IMG/VR virus record: IMGVR_UViG_3300027784_000021
Coordinates: 1 to 30,752 of that record
Direction: 5' to 3' (one strand)
DNA length: 30,752 nucleotides
DNA from: a virus
Shown here: one piece after another, positions 22,588 to 30,752 of the stretch
How the letters are laid out: each line of letters opens with the position of its first letter
Position numbering within the stretch: position 1 is the first letter of the stretch
The notes under the pieces: model-generated
Told to the model about the DNA's origin: nothing
What the model saw: the letters and a program-made list of their open reading frames with translations, nothing else
Databases searched by the model: none
Position numbers and translations under genes: made by a program

Positions 22588-23499
22588 ATGAGGATTGAGG
22601 GGCTAGCTGCATATGCTGAACGATTTACTTTGCCGAGCCTGGGGCATAGGCAGGTTTATGGTGATATGATTCCCGGCGGTGAAGGGATGATTAGGCCAAT
22701 GACCACAAACGAAGAAAAGTATGTGGTAAGTGGCTATACCAATGAAAACATGCGAAGGGTTTTGAAGCAGGTTGTGGTCGAACCCGAAGGTTTTGACCCG
22801 TGGAAGCTTATAATAGCAGATTTGTTGTACTTGACTTTTAAAACCAGGATGGTGAGTTTCGGAAGTTCGTATCGGTTGGATTTAGAGTGCCCACAGCGTA
22901 ATTGCGGGTATGTTAACAACGGTGTGCTTATCGATCTTGATAGCCTGGATGTAGACTATTTGGACGAAGATTTTGAGCAGCCTATTGAAATAGGCCCGTT
23001 GCCGTTTGAGCAAATGCGAAAAGGCGATGAGGTATATGTTGAACTAAACCCCTTGTTGTCTGTAGATATGATTGAACGGGTTTCTGATAAAGCTCGCAAG
23101 ATAGCGGAAAAAACTAGTAGTCCGCAACGGGAAGCGGAATACCTGTTTCGGTTGGCAGCACATATAAAATCCGTTGGCAGTAACGAATTCAAAGGCTTGG
23201 ATGACGCTTATGCCTATGTGTCTAAGATGCCAAGTATGAATTCTGCTTATATCTGGGAACACGTTAACCGTGTTATGAATTTTGGCATGGAAGATACGTG
23301 GTTGCATCGGTGTACTAACTGCGGGGTTGAATCCCGTTATATGATCCCTATCACTTCGGAATTTTTTCGTCCTTCATTCTTCAACAATGACAAGCAAGAG
23401 CAGGGCGATGTTGGTGGAAGCCAGGCAGAAGGAGAAGTGGCAGGGGCTGGAGATTCTAGACAACGAGTTATTTCTGAATTTACGGGAGAAGATGAATAG
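22588..23499 (+). CDS. T4 gp26-like baseplate hub/tail assembly chaperone, 303 aa
   Basis: ATG at 22588 follows AAAGGGGGAA; an upstream TTG-type start at 22567 lacks a site. The pattern fits the T4 baseplate family: a LPSLGHRQVYGDMIPGGEGM opening, then MTTNEEKYVVSGY and LLYLTFKTRMVSFGSSYRLD followed by a Cys pair. Cys101/Cys106 (CPQRNC) and Cys242/Cys245 (CTNC) could form a zinc-ribbon site. The C-terminal 40 residues are Gly/Glu-rich and probably flexible. In T4 relatives this protein helps assemble the hub and tape measure. It overlaps the next small gene by 8 bases, immediately before the tape measure. Confidence 0.8.
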   Translation: MRIEGLAAYAERFTLPSLGHRQVYGDMIPGGEGMIRPMTTNEEKYVVSGYTNENMRRVLKQVVVEPEGFDPWKLIIADLLYLTFKTRMVSFGSSYRLDLECPQRNCGYVNNGVLIDLDSLDVDYLDEDFEQPIEIGPLPFEQMRKGDEVYVELNPLLSVDMIERVSDKARKIAEKTSSPQREAEYLFRLAAHIKSVGSNEFKGLDDAYAYVSKMPSMNSAYIWEHVNRVMNFGMEDTWLHRCTNCGVESRYMIPITSEFFRPSFFNNDKQEQGDVGGSQAEGEVAGAGDSRQRVISEFTGEDE

Positions 23500-23686
23500 G
23501 CGTTACGATGTGATTATGAACGAAACCTTACAGTTGGTTCGTTATGGTACTAACATCGATCCCCACAATGTTGAATTGATGTATGTCTTTGAACGCAAAG
23601 ATTACCTTCATAGAATCAAGGACTTACAGCGGGTTGAACAGGAACACTACCGGTCTATGAGTAGTGGTAGCGGTAGCCGTAAGTAA
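23492..23686 (+). CDS. small pre-tape-measure protein, 64 aa, unknown
   Basis: ATG at 23492 overlaps the end of the chaperone gene by 8 bases, with GGGAGAAG just upstream. The frame stays open back to at least 23387 inside the previous gene, so a longer product is possible. It is basic and helical (MNRRYDVIMNETLQLVRYG, then RIKDLQRVEQEHYRSM) and ends in a Ser/Gly tail. Many tailed phages place two overlapping assembly-chaperone genes before the tape measure, and this pair matches that layout. Confidence 0.6.
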   Translation: MNRRYDVIMNETLQLVRYGTNIDPHNVELMYVFERKDYLHRIKDLQRVEQEHYRSMSSGSGSRK

Positions 23687-23741
23687 CGAAGCCTTTTGTG
23701 GCTACTGGTTTTAAAATCCTATTTGGAATGGGTGGTATATC

Positions 23742-26636
23742 TTGCCGCAACGTTATGAACGCCAAATGCAACAAACAATGAGGCGACAAACTCTTGATAG
23801 GGCGTTTCCAGAACAGCAGCAACGTCATGGGGATCGCCAGCAGGGTCGTGGTGTTCGTCAGGAAATGCGGGAAGCTCGCGAATACCATGAACAGATGAAT
23901 AGGGTTCGCAGGGACGCTTATCAACAAGCTTCAAGGGATTATCAATCTTTTTCAAATGATATAGCCCAGCAGACTAAGGAAACGCTTTCTACCCATGAAA
24001 GTGCTTACAAGGAAAAGATTGGGCATGTAGAACAGTATGCCCAAAAAGCTTCTAAGCAACATAAGAAGGCATCCAAGCAAGGGCAGTTAAGTGTCAAGGA
24101 CTTGGAAGGTGCCTTCACTTCAGCCATGGAAAAAATGACTAACGTGGGTATGGAAAGTATTAGGGCTACTGCTAGGGAATTTAATGTTTCCTTGGATACG
24201 ATGTCTGACAGGCTGCGTGCTGTTGACCTTCAGTTAATGGAAACAAGTGAACAGTTTGGTCGCCTTTTTACTAGAAGCGAACGTATGGATATACAGTATG
24301 AAGTTATGCAGCTTGGGGCTAGGAGCCAGGAACAGGTAGAACAGTTGTCCCAAACCTTGATGCGTTTGCGTTCCTTATACCCAGAAATGGGGCTAGCACA
24401 GGAAGAATGGCTTGCTAGTATGGCCTTGGTGGAAGATCAGGCGGTTCCTGCTGTGGAATCTGTGTTGGAAAGCATGACTGCTGCTGCCGAAAAGGGTATG
24501 TTTTTTACTGATGAACGTGTCTTTGAATCGTTAAGAAGGCAGTCTGAACGTGTTATGAGGCAGGCACACATGGGCGTTGCAGACTTGGAGGAAGGTTTGC
24601 AGGATGTTGTGGCTACAACGGCTGCTCTAGAAGATCAGTTTGTGGGCTTTGGTGATACGGCGGGGACGATTATGGAAGATTTTCATAGGGTATCCCAAGA
24701 ACCAATAACTGAACTTACCAAGGATACTGAACTGTTAATGCGTATGACCCAGCTTTATGGGCATGATCTCAAAAGCTTGTTTGTTGGCCTGGAAGAAGGC
24801 CATATATCCCAAGCAGAAGCGATGGAAATGTCTATAGATCAGCTTGGCAATGCGTTGGAACAGATGCAAGAAGCTGATCCGATACTGAGTAGGGAGTTAC
24901 CAGCGTTGTTTGGCCTTCCCCAGGAAGTGCTTCGTTTGGATATAGATGATTTAGACCCCGAAGAATTTGCCCAGCAGGTGGAAATGATGGTTGATCCGTC
25001 CAAGGATCTGATCGACTTCATGGAAGAATCGGGTTATGTGGCTTCGTTTGAACATCTTGTGCGGACTGGCGATCATACGGAAGCCCTGGTGTTAGCCCAG
25101 CATGAAACAAAAACGTGGATTGAAAGTGTTTTTGGGGAATTGAGTTCAATAAAAGGTATTACGCAAAGAATTTCAGCTTCTAATATGCTGCAGAACAAAC
25201 AGCTTGGGGGTATACAGACGACCATGGCTGCGCAGACGGGGGCGGGCATGGCTGCGCAGACGGGGGCGGGTGCTAAAGGCTTCTTAAAAGGTGCTGGCAG
25301 GGTGGCTCCATGGCTTGTTGGGGCTATTGGCGTGCAGCAAGCCATAGCAGGATATACAGGTGCAGGAGAAGATGAAATAGCGGGTGTTGAAGCTGCCAGA
25401 GAAGGATTGCCTTGGGGTACTGCTTTGGCAGGTGGTAAATTAGGGGCCAAAGGCGGTGCGGCGTTGGGTACTGCAATAGCTCCTGGGTTGGGTACTTTAA
25501 TTGGTGGGGCTATTGGTGGCCTTGGTGGTGGACTAGCGGGATTTTTTGGTGGCGAAGCCTTGATAGATCCTGCTGCAGATTGGGTTGGTAGACTTATGGG
25601 TGGTGAAGCCTATCAGGAAGAAGTTCCAGCTTACCAGCATGGTACACCTTATGTTCCAGAAGATCAGTTTGCCTTTTTGCATCGTGGGGAAGCTGTATTG
25701 TCCCCCGATGAAGCAGAAAGGTATAGGAACGTGGATGATGATGGTCGGGAACAGGTGCATCGGCTTTTAATTAGGGAGATGCGAATACAGCGCTTGCGTG
25801 TTGAACGCATGGATCTCCCCAGGGACGATATGGCAGGGCCAGGAACGTATGGCTTGCGTGCAAGGCAAACGGAAGGTATTCCTGGCTTTTTTAGCAATGT
25901 GTGGGATAGTATTTCGGGCTTCTTTTCCAATATTTTTGGTTTGGGTGGTATGCGTGGCGATGGTCGTGCATCGGGCGTTGGTATGTATAAAGGTGCCCAA
26001 GAGTGGGTAGATAGATTTCCCTTAACGTCCCCGTTTGGGTCACGCACTATTACGGTAGATGGGCAAACTTACAATGATTTTCATAATGGCATAGATTTAG
26101 GTATGCCAGAAGGAACGCCTATTCCTGCTTTGGGCGGTGGTGTGGTTAGCGATGCGGGACGTGATAGCACTAGGGGTAAATACCTATACCAGAAGTTGCC
26201 TTCGGGTAAGGAGCTTGCTTATTATCATTTAAGCAGTATAGCAGCAAGGGCAGGCCAGGCGGTTAGGCCAGGGCAAAAAATCGCAGCTTCTGGGAATACT
26301 GGACGTTCTACAGGCCCGCATTTACACCTTGGGGTCAGAGCATCATCTGGGGAGTGGATTGATCCAGAAAGTTGGTTGCAGTCTGGCGACATGGCTGCGG
26401 GGGCTAATTTGGGGCCTGTTCCCACGGCTGTTTATAATGCGACCCCGACTATCCAGTACAATGAAGGTGATAGGGATTTCGATACTACGCCAATTGTGAA
26501 TGCACTAAACAGTAATTCAATGCAGATTATTGACCTGTTAAGGGCTATACTATATAAGCTAGGTGACGGTGATCGGGAACGTATTAGGCGTGCCTTGGAA
26601 TGGGATGAAGATGAATTACGGGCAGCAGGATATTAA
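23742..26636 (+). CDS. tail tape measure protein with M23 peptidase domain, 964 aa
   Basis: TTG at 23742 follows a weak GGGTGG. The N-terminal half is long, Gln/Glu-rich helix and coiled coil, typical of tape measures that set tail length. Residues about 565-605 are a Gly/Ala-rich hydrophobic stretch (LGTLIGGAIGGLGGGLAGFF) likely to insert into membrane. Residues about 755-890 are an M23 (LytM-type) endopeptidase: FHNGIDLG gives His781 and Asp785, and GPHLHLGV gives His860 and His862. This zinc enzyme cuts peptide cross-links in peptidoglycan and would act locally during DNA entry. At about 1.5 angstrom per helical residue the length suggests a tail near 100-145 nm, an estimate only. Confidence 0.9.
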   Translation: MPQRYERQMQQTMRRQTLDRAFPEQQQRHGDRQQGRGVRQEMREAREYHEQMNRVRRDAYQQASRDYQSFSNDIAQQTKETLSTHESAYKEKIGHVEQYAQKASKQHKKASKQGQLSVKDLEGAFTSAMEKMTNVGMESIRATAREFNVSLDTMSDRLRAVDLQLMETSEQFGRLFTRSERMDIQYEVMQLGARSQEQVEQLSQTLMRLRSLYPEMGLAQEEWLASMALVEDQAVPAVESVLESMTAAAEKGMFFTDERVFESLRRQSERVMRQAHMGVADLEEGLQDVVATTAALEDQFVGFGDTAGTIMEDFHRVSQEPITELTKDTELLMRMTQLYGHDLKSLFVGLEEGHISQAEAMEMSIDQLGNALEQMQEADPILSRELPALFGLPQEVLRLDIDDLDPEEFAQQVEMMVDPSKDLIDFMEESGYVASFEHLVRTGDHTEALVLAQHETKTWIESVFGELSSIKGITQRISASNMLQNKQLGGIQTTMAAQTGAGMAAQTGAGAKGFLKGAGRVAPWLVGAIGVQQAIAGYTGAGEDEIAGVEAAREGLPWGTALAGGKLGAKGGAALGTAIAPGLGTLIGGAIGGLGGGLAGFFGGEALIDPAADWVGRLMGGEAYQEEVPAYQHGTPYVPEDQFAFLHRGEAVLSPDEAERYRNVDDDGREQVHRLLIREMRIQRLRVERMDLPRDDMAGPGTYGLRARQTEGIPGFFSNVWDSISGFFSNIFGLGGMRGDGRASGVGMYKGAQEWVDRFPLTSPFGSRTITVDGQTYNDFHNGIDLGMPEGTPIPALGGGVVSDAGRDSTRGKYLYQKLPSGKELAYYHLSSIAARAGQAVRPGQKIAASGNTGRSTGPHLHLGVRASSGEWIDPESWLQSGDMAAGANLGPVPTAVYNATPTIQYNEGDRDFDTTPIVNALNSNSMQIIDLLRAILYKLGDGDRERIRRALEWDEDELRAAGY
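25223..25270 (+). repeat. perfect 24-bp tandem repeat in the tape measure gene
   Basis: Two identical 24-base units (25223-25246 and 25247-25270) encode MAAQTGAG twice, just before the Gly-rich membrane-like segment. The repeat is in frame and local GC is higher than its surroundings. It looks like recent slippage. Confidence 0.9.
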
Positions 26637-26650
26637 TAGGTGGTGGTTAG

Positions 26651-27151
26651 ATGACTTTTCCCAGTATAGACGAATCAGTTACCTTGCATGTTTTGTGTTT
26701 AGAGCGCGATGTTAGTAAGCGCTTGTTTATACTGCCTGATGAATTTAATCGTTCCAATGCAGCCCAGTATGATGAGGCGGATGTTCGTCTGCGTAGTAAT
26801 CCGTTCCGTGGATATTCTTCAGGTGGGCCGTCAGTAACTAGCCTAACCATACCCTTGCATGATGATTTGCTGCGCCATAGAGGGGAAACTATTATGTCTG
26901 TGATTGATTTTTTTGAAGCACTAGCACATCCGCATTATTATACGGAAGGCAATAGGGTGGCTTCGCCTAGGGTGCTAATCCGTATTGGTGATTTTTTCAA
27001 GATGCGTGGCAATCCAGACAATGTGGATGTCACGTTTCGCAAACCGTACCGCAACGGTATTTATCTGCAAGCTGATATATCAGTAACTATGTCTGAAGCG
27101 TTGCGTGTGCCTTTGGCTGCGGTTAATGTGCATCAAGGGGAACGCAGGTAA
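26651..27151 (+). CDS. baseplate/tail protein upstream of wedge gene, 166 aa
   Basis: ATG at 26651 follows GGTGGTGG, 14 bases after the tape measure stop. The product is beta-rich: DESVTLHVLCLERDVSKRLF, then GGPSVTSLTIPLHDDLLRHR, and a PRVLIRIGDFFKMRGNPDNV strand pair, ending in QADISVTMSEALRVPLAAVN. Proteins of this kind commonly lie between the tape measure and the hub and act as baseplate hub or LysM adaptor components; here no LysM repeat is visible in this gene. The assignment is by position and fold pattern. Confidence 0.6.
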   Translation: MTFPSIDESVTLHVLCLERDVSKRLFILPDEFNRSNAAQYDEADVRLRSNPFRGYSSGGPSVTSLTIPLHDDLLRHRGETIMSVIDFFEALAHPHYYTEGNRVASPRVLIRIGDFFKMRGNPDNVDVTFRKPYRNGIYLQADISVTMSEALRVPLAAVNVHQGERR

Positions 27152-27170
27152 GAAGTTTGGGGGGTTGAAC

Positions 27171-27563
27171 ATGCCTAATGAAGAAATGATTCATAGTTAT
27201 GTGTTGCATAGGGAACGGGGGTATGATCGGGAATATATAGCGGAACATGGTATGGATCAAATAAATTCCCGGTATCGTAAGCTACGGCGTTATATAGATG
27301 AAAAAGGCCGTAAATTCGTTGAAACCCCTGAACGTTTGTATATACCAGAAAGCGATGACGATGTGGAATTTCAGGTAGGGCCAGAAGTTGAAAACCGTAT
27401 TGACCTTATAGCCCATAGGTTTTATGGCGATCATCGTTTTTTCTGGATTATTGCCATAGCCAATGATCTGCACTTTCCTTATGACGTGGCTATTGGTGAC
27501 ATAATTAGGATTCCGCCATTGGAAGTAGTTATAGAAAGCGGTGGTGTTTTGTCATTATGGTAA
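27171..27563 (+). CDS. T4 gp53-like / LysM-like baseplate wedge protein, 130 aa
   Basis: ATG at 27171 follows TTTGGGGGG; the open frame from 27105 overlaps the previous gene and is not needed. The C-terminal half contains ENRIDLIAHRFYGDHRFFW, then IIAIANDLHFPYDVAIGDII followed by RIPP, the pattern shared by gp53-like wedge proteins and LysM-type adaptors. The N-terminal half is charged and helical. In T4 gp53 helps link wedges into the baseplate. The gene overlaps the hub gene by 7 bases, indicating coupled translation. Confidence 0.75.
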   Translation: MPNEEMIHSYVLHRERGYDREYIAEHGMDQINSRYRKLRRYIDEKGRKFVETPERLYIPESDDDVEFQVGPEVENRIDLIAHRFYGDHRFFWIIAIANDLHFPYDVAIGDIIRIPPLEVVIESGGVLSLW

Positions 27564-29581
27564 GAGCTTTGGCGTTGATGAAGGATTTTCAAGCTAATTT
27601 TACCCAGGGCATGATTCCCCGTCTTGATCTCGAACTTGTAGATCCTGCTAGCGGGGAAACCAATTACAAGATGCATAGCATCCCGCCAGAAAACATTATT
27701 AGTTTTAACTACCAACGGGTTATCGGTGGTGTTTCTAATCAAGTATCGTTTGTCGTTTTTTCCAATGAACCTTTGGAATTAGAAGGCTGGTTAGTTGCTA
27801 GTATGCTGAAAAAGGGGGCTTTGCGTTTTCGTTGGGGCTACTACAGGCCTACAGGATATGCTGGGGATGTGGAAGCCCTAGTTAGTGATTGGCATTCGGG
27901 GATGTTAATTGACTATGAGCCTGAATTTTTATATGAGGGTGCTAATATGACCTTGAAGGCCATATCTTCGATAGATCAAGGTGAAGATAGGATGATAGGT
28001 TCTTACCTGGATTCTGCTATTGAAGGTGTGGTTCCAGAAGATCTAGATGATGCTGAACTTCCTGAAGATATAGGAGATATATACCGTTTAGAATCGAGCA
28101 TAAACCCTAGCAGGGTTGCCAAGCAGTTGATAGAAAAAGCAGGTTGGAAAGTGGGGAAAATCGATCCTTCTGAAACGGTTGAAACTGGGCAGGACGTAAT
28201 ATTGCCCAACGTCAATGTTTTAGAGTTTTTAGAAACACTTGCAGGTTACGCAGAAAGGCCCGATGGACAAACGGGTTTTCAGGTGGCTGTTGAAGATCGT
28301 GTGGATGACGATGGTATAGCCATACCCAAAGTGCATTTTCGTGTGCCTGGTTACGCAACGGATGATGAAGATGCTATTCAAGGGGAATTCAATTATTGGC
28401 GTGGGCTACCACAACGTAATGGGAAGGTTAATTTGCTATTGCGTTTTCGTCCGAAGTTTAATGCTGCATTAAGTGACCATAATATGGCGATGGGCAATGA
28501 AGTGGATTCAGTATCGTATCAAGATTCCGATTCTAACGAAATGACTATTGATGATGTGGATGGGGTTACAGGTGCTGCTCCACGTGCGCCGAAAAACAAT
28601 GCTTATGCCCCAGAAGTATCAATGACCCAGGATGAAGCACGCAAGTTGGCCAAAAACACTAATGACATGGGTGTTTATACGGCTGAAATGGAAATCATAG
28701 GGTTCCCGCACATAAAACTCTTAGAACCGATCAAGGTAAACGTGATCCCCCCAGAAGGTGGCGGGGCGGTGCATCATACTAGTGGGGCCTATACGATCAC
28801 CAATGCTACGGATTCTATCCAGGGTGGGCGTTATACAATATCATTATCGGGGCTAAAATGGACGGAAGCACTATCTGGGTATAATCGTGATAAAGAAGAA
28901 AACCCTGGTGATTCTCGTACCCCAGGTGGCCCAGAACTGCCAGATTCTGACGGAACTTTGGGCGATGTGCCGTTTTATAAAAGGTTAATACCTTCTGACC
29001 GTCCGAATTCTGGTAGGGAAATGGATTCACCACATGCCCCCAAGGGCATTGTTATACACAATACTGCTAATACGAATGATTCAGCTTTGGGTTATGTAAC
29101 TTACTTAAATGAAAGTGATCATCCGCTAAGGCCGAACCGCCCTAATGTTGCATGGCATTTTTCGGTTGACCATGAATGTATTGTGCAACATGCACCTACA
29201 CGGGCTAGGCTTGTTCATGCGGGTGCTTTTAACGATGAATATATTGGTATAGAAATTTGCATGGGTAGTCATGGTGAGGACTTTTTGCAAGCAGAATATA
29301 ATGCTGCGCTGTTAGGTAATCACCTTGCCAGAAACTATTTATTACCAGGCCTTGATAGAGGGATGGATATGTTTACGGAAGGCGATATAGTTAAGCATAG
29401 CGAAGATCCTTCTGGGACAGATCCGCAATGTCCTTTCATATCACGCAATGAGCCGGGTATAGGGGCACAGTATACAACGGTAACTTACCAAGGTATAGAA
29501 TTTGTTACCATGGGATTCCAGGAAATAAAAAAACAGATACTTCACGGCCCTGACCGTAGTATCTTACAAGATTTTTTATGA
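27557..29581 (+). CDS. baseplate hub protein with C-terminal amidase_2 domain, 674 aa
   Basis: ATG at 27557 overlaps the previous stop by 7 bases. Residues about 1-440 resemble gpD/gp27-like hub proteins: LDLELVDPASGE at the start, FSYQRVIGG-type strands, and a late IIGFPHIKLLEPIKVNVIPP strand followed by YTISLSGLKW. A Pro/Gly linker follows. Residues about 490-640 are an N-acetylmuramoyl-L-alanine amidase of the amidase_2 type: GIVIHNTANT gives His501, VAWHFSVDHECIVQHAPTRA is the core, and KHSED with DPQCP give His614 and Cys625 as zinc ligands. The enzyme would cut the sugar-peptide bond in the cell wall. It complements the M23 domain of the tape measure. Confidence 0.88.
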   Translation: MVRALALMKDFQANFTQGMIPRLDLELVDPASGETNYKMHSIPPENIISFNYQRVIGGVSNQVSFVVFSNEPLELEGWLVASMLKKGALRFRWGYYRPTGYAGDVEALVSDWHSGMLIDYEPEFLYEGANMTLKAISSIDQGEDRMIGSYLDSAIEGVVPEDLDDAELPEDIGDIYRLESSINPSRVAKQLIEKAGWKVGKIDPSETVETGQDVILPNVNVLEFLETLAGYAERPDGQTGFQVAVEDRVDDDGIAIPKVHFRVPGYATDDEDAIQGEFNYWRGLPQRNGKVNLLLRFRPKFNAALSDHNMAMGNEVDSVSYQDSDSNEMTIDDVDGVTGAAPRAPKNNAYAPEVSMTQDEARKLAKNTNDMGVYTAEMEIIGFPHIKLLEPIKVNVIPPEGGGAVHHTSGAYTITNATDSIQGGRYTISLSGLKWTEALSGYNRDKEENPGDSRTPGGPELPDSDGTLGDVPFYKRLIPSDRPNSGREMDSPHAPKGIVIHNTANTNDSALGYVTYLNESDHPLRPNRPNVAWHFSVDHECIVQHAPTRARLVHAGAFNDEYIGIEICMGSHGEDFLQAEYNAALLGNHLARNYLLPGLDRGMDMFTEGDIVKHSEDPSGTDPQCPFISRNEPGIGAQYTTVTYQGIEFVTMGFQEIKKQILHGPDRSILQDFL

Positions 29582-29650
29582 TATGTTGGGGAAAAGAAGT
29601 GTTAGAAACGGTGACGTTTGAAGAAGGTTTGCGTTAGGGGTTGTTTTTAA

Positions 29651-30752
29651 ATGACATTACAAGAACACCAAAAAAGACGTAGGGATAGGCAAAAATGTTA
29701 CGGGCTTTATCGGGGGCGTGTTGAAGAAAACCATGATCCTAAAGGTTTGGGGCGGGTGAAAGTGAGAATCCCGCATTTGCATGGTGTTCCCGTTGACGAA
29801 GCACGTGTTGAAGTGCGTAACAACGCATCCCAGTATATACCTTCGGAACACTTGCCATGGGCTAGGGTGTTGGCGAGGATGCCGACTGGTAGTGATTTTG
29901 GTTCTTTTGACGTATATCACGTGGGTGTGCCTGTTATCATTGCGTTTGAAGGTGGGGATGTTAGTCGTCCTTTAGTGCTAGGTAGCTTGACTGGCAGTTA
30001 TTCCCGCAAGGCCAAGAAGATGGGGCAGTTTAGCAACAAGTATCCCAACAAGGATACTGGATCGTGGCGTGCAATAGGGCCTTATGAAAGGCCGTTAGAA
30101 GCCATGCCTGATGAAGATAATGAATATCATCGTACTAGTATTTTTAAGAGTGTGAAGGGGCACACACTTTACTATGATGAAGAAAACGAAAAGGAATCCA
30201 TGTCGTTGATTGATCGGGCGGGTCAGATATTCCGATTTATTGCTCCTGTGAAAGATGAGTTTAACCGGACGGGTAACAAGGCGTTCCAACGTGGGATACG
30301 CAATGCCATGGATAGCGATGATGGCGGTGCTTTTCCCTATACCAAGATAAAAGAACGGGCTGTTTTATCGCTTAGGGATTTAGCAGGCCAAGTTTTGAAG
30401 ATGGTTTCGGAGCAATTTAAGGAAAGAATAGAACTGTTTTCCGTGTCTAAAGACGAATATCGTAAAACCAAGCGGAAGTCGGGCATAAAACTAGATTCGG
30501 GTGAGGGCAAAACAGGTGGTATGGTGATTGCCCAAGATGATGACCTGGGCAATGTGGTATATATAGAAGCCAACGCTACGGATTTGACTTTTGATGTGGT
30601 ATTGGTGCAAAATGGTACTGAAGTATCACGTTTTAATATGAATGGCGGGAAGATACGCATGGATGCTTCAGATGAAGTAAAAACGGCTGCTCCTTCAATA
30701 GAAACTTCAGATGATCCTAGCTTGGGTGAAAATGATACCAAGTGGGTGGATG
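29651..30752 (+). CDS. gp5/gpV-like OB-fold baseplate spike protein (cut by window end)
   Basis: ATG at 29651 follows TAGGGGTTG. The frame stays open for 367 codons to the window end. Residues about 15-115 look like the OB-fold base domain of T4 gp5 or P2 gpV: YRGRVEENHDPKGLGRVKVR, then LPWARVLARMPTGSDFGSFD and VYHVGVPVIIAFEGGDVSRP followed by LVLGSLTG. The region after about residue 160 alternates short strands (ESMSLIDRAGQIFRFIAP; AVLSLRDLAGQVLKMVSEQF), as in a spike body that leads to a beta-helix. The protein sits at the tip of the tube and punctures the envelope. No lysozyme domain is seen in the visible part. Confidence 0.85.
   Translation, partial: MTLQEHQKRRRDRQKCYGLYRGRVEENHDPKGLGRVKVRIPHLHGVPVDEARVEVRNNASQYIPSEHLPWARVLARMPTGSDFGSFDVYHVGVPVIIAFEGGDVSRPLVLGSLTGSYSRKAKKMGQFSNKYPNKDTGSWRAIGPYERPLEAMPDEDNEYHRTSIFKSVKGHTLYYDEENEKESMSLIDRAGQIFRFIAPVKDEFNRTGNKAFQRGIRNAMDSDDGGAFPYTKIKERAVLSLRDLAGQVLKMVSEQFKERIELFSVSKDEYRKTKRKSGIKLDSGEGKTGGMVIAQDDDLGNVVYIEANATDLTFDVVLVQNGTEVSRFNMNGGKIRMDASDEVKTAAPSIETSDDPSLGENDTKWVD

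Noticed and set aside
29599-29637. 12-codon ORF between the hub and spike genes
   Set aside because: It has a GTG start and a weak site, but is too short to support; the 69-base gap otherwise shows nothing notable except the spike's ribosome site.

Overview
The window is a stretch of the late (virion) gene cluster of a large contractile-tailed dsDNA phage, a distant relative of T4. Every convincing gene lies on the + strand, is tightly packed, and often overlaps its neighbour or starts with GTG or TTG. The T4-type calls rest on recognisable protein features: a gp20-like portal, a gp21-like prohead protease fused to a scaffold-like coiled coil, a gp23-like major capsid protein, gp18-like sheath, gp19-like tube, a gp26-like baseplate chaperone, a gp53-like wedge protein, a hub protein and a gp5-like OB-fold spike. 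Strong Shine-Dalgarno sites, moderate GC and two tail-borne peptidoglycan hydrolases fit a Gram-positive-type (Bacillota) host. Many proteins are strikingly acidic, which could mean a halophilic or haloalkaliphilic host; that is an inference.

Layout: (1) 1-1746 holds unknown helical acidic proteins and an orphan fragment of a GLUG-type protein. (2) 1793-6485 holds two large surface or fibre-like proteins, a GLUG beta-helix protein and a 711-aa beta-rich protein, which share a module of about 100 aa; a hairpin terminator follows. (3) 6546-8516 holds six small unknown proteins. (4) 8566-14128 is the head module: portal, unknown protein, protease-scaffold, major capsid protein. (5) 14239-19790 is the neck and connector region. 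It includes a very unusual Arg/Ser/Gly-rich protein with its own internal start, a SWIM zinc-finger protein, an HK97-gp10-like protein and a tail-terminator candidate. (6) 19883-23686 is sheath, a stand-alone copy of the sheath C-terminus, tube, and chaperone. (7) 23742-30752 is the tape measure (with an M23 peptidase domain), baseplate proteins, the hub (with an amidase domain) and the spike, cut by the window end.

How it works together: the portal, scaffold-protease and capsid protein build the prohead, and the protease probably trims the capsid protein after Glu74. The neck proteins close the head and join it to a tail of tube, sheath and tape measure. The baseplate carries the spike and two different cell-wall enzymes for puncture. 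The GLUG and 711-aa proteins are the best candidates for host recognition.

The most unusual items are the RS-rich protein with an in-frame internal ribosome site, the 44-aa duplicate of the sheath C-terminus with its own ribosome site, evidence of module shuffling around the GLUG gene, and a systematic GGGGGTG ribosome-binding motif. No RNA genes, CRISPR arrays, insertion sequences, integrase or replication genes were seen. No stretch longer than 300 bases lacks a gene.
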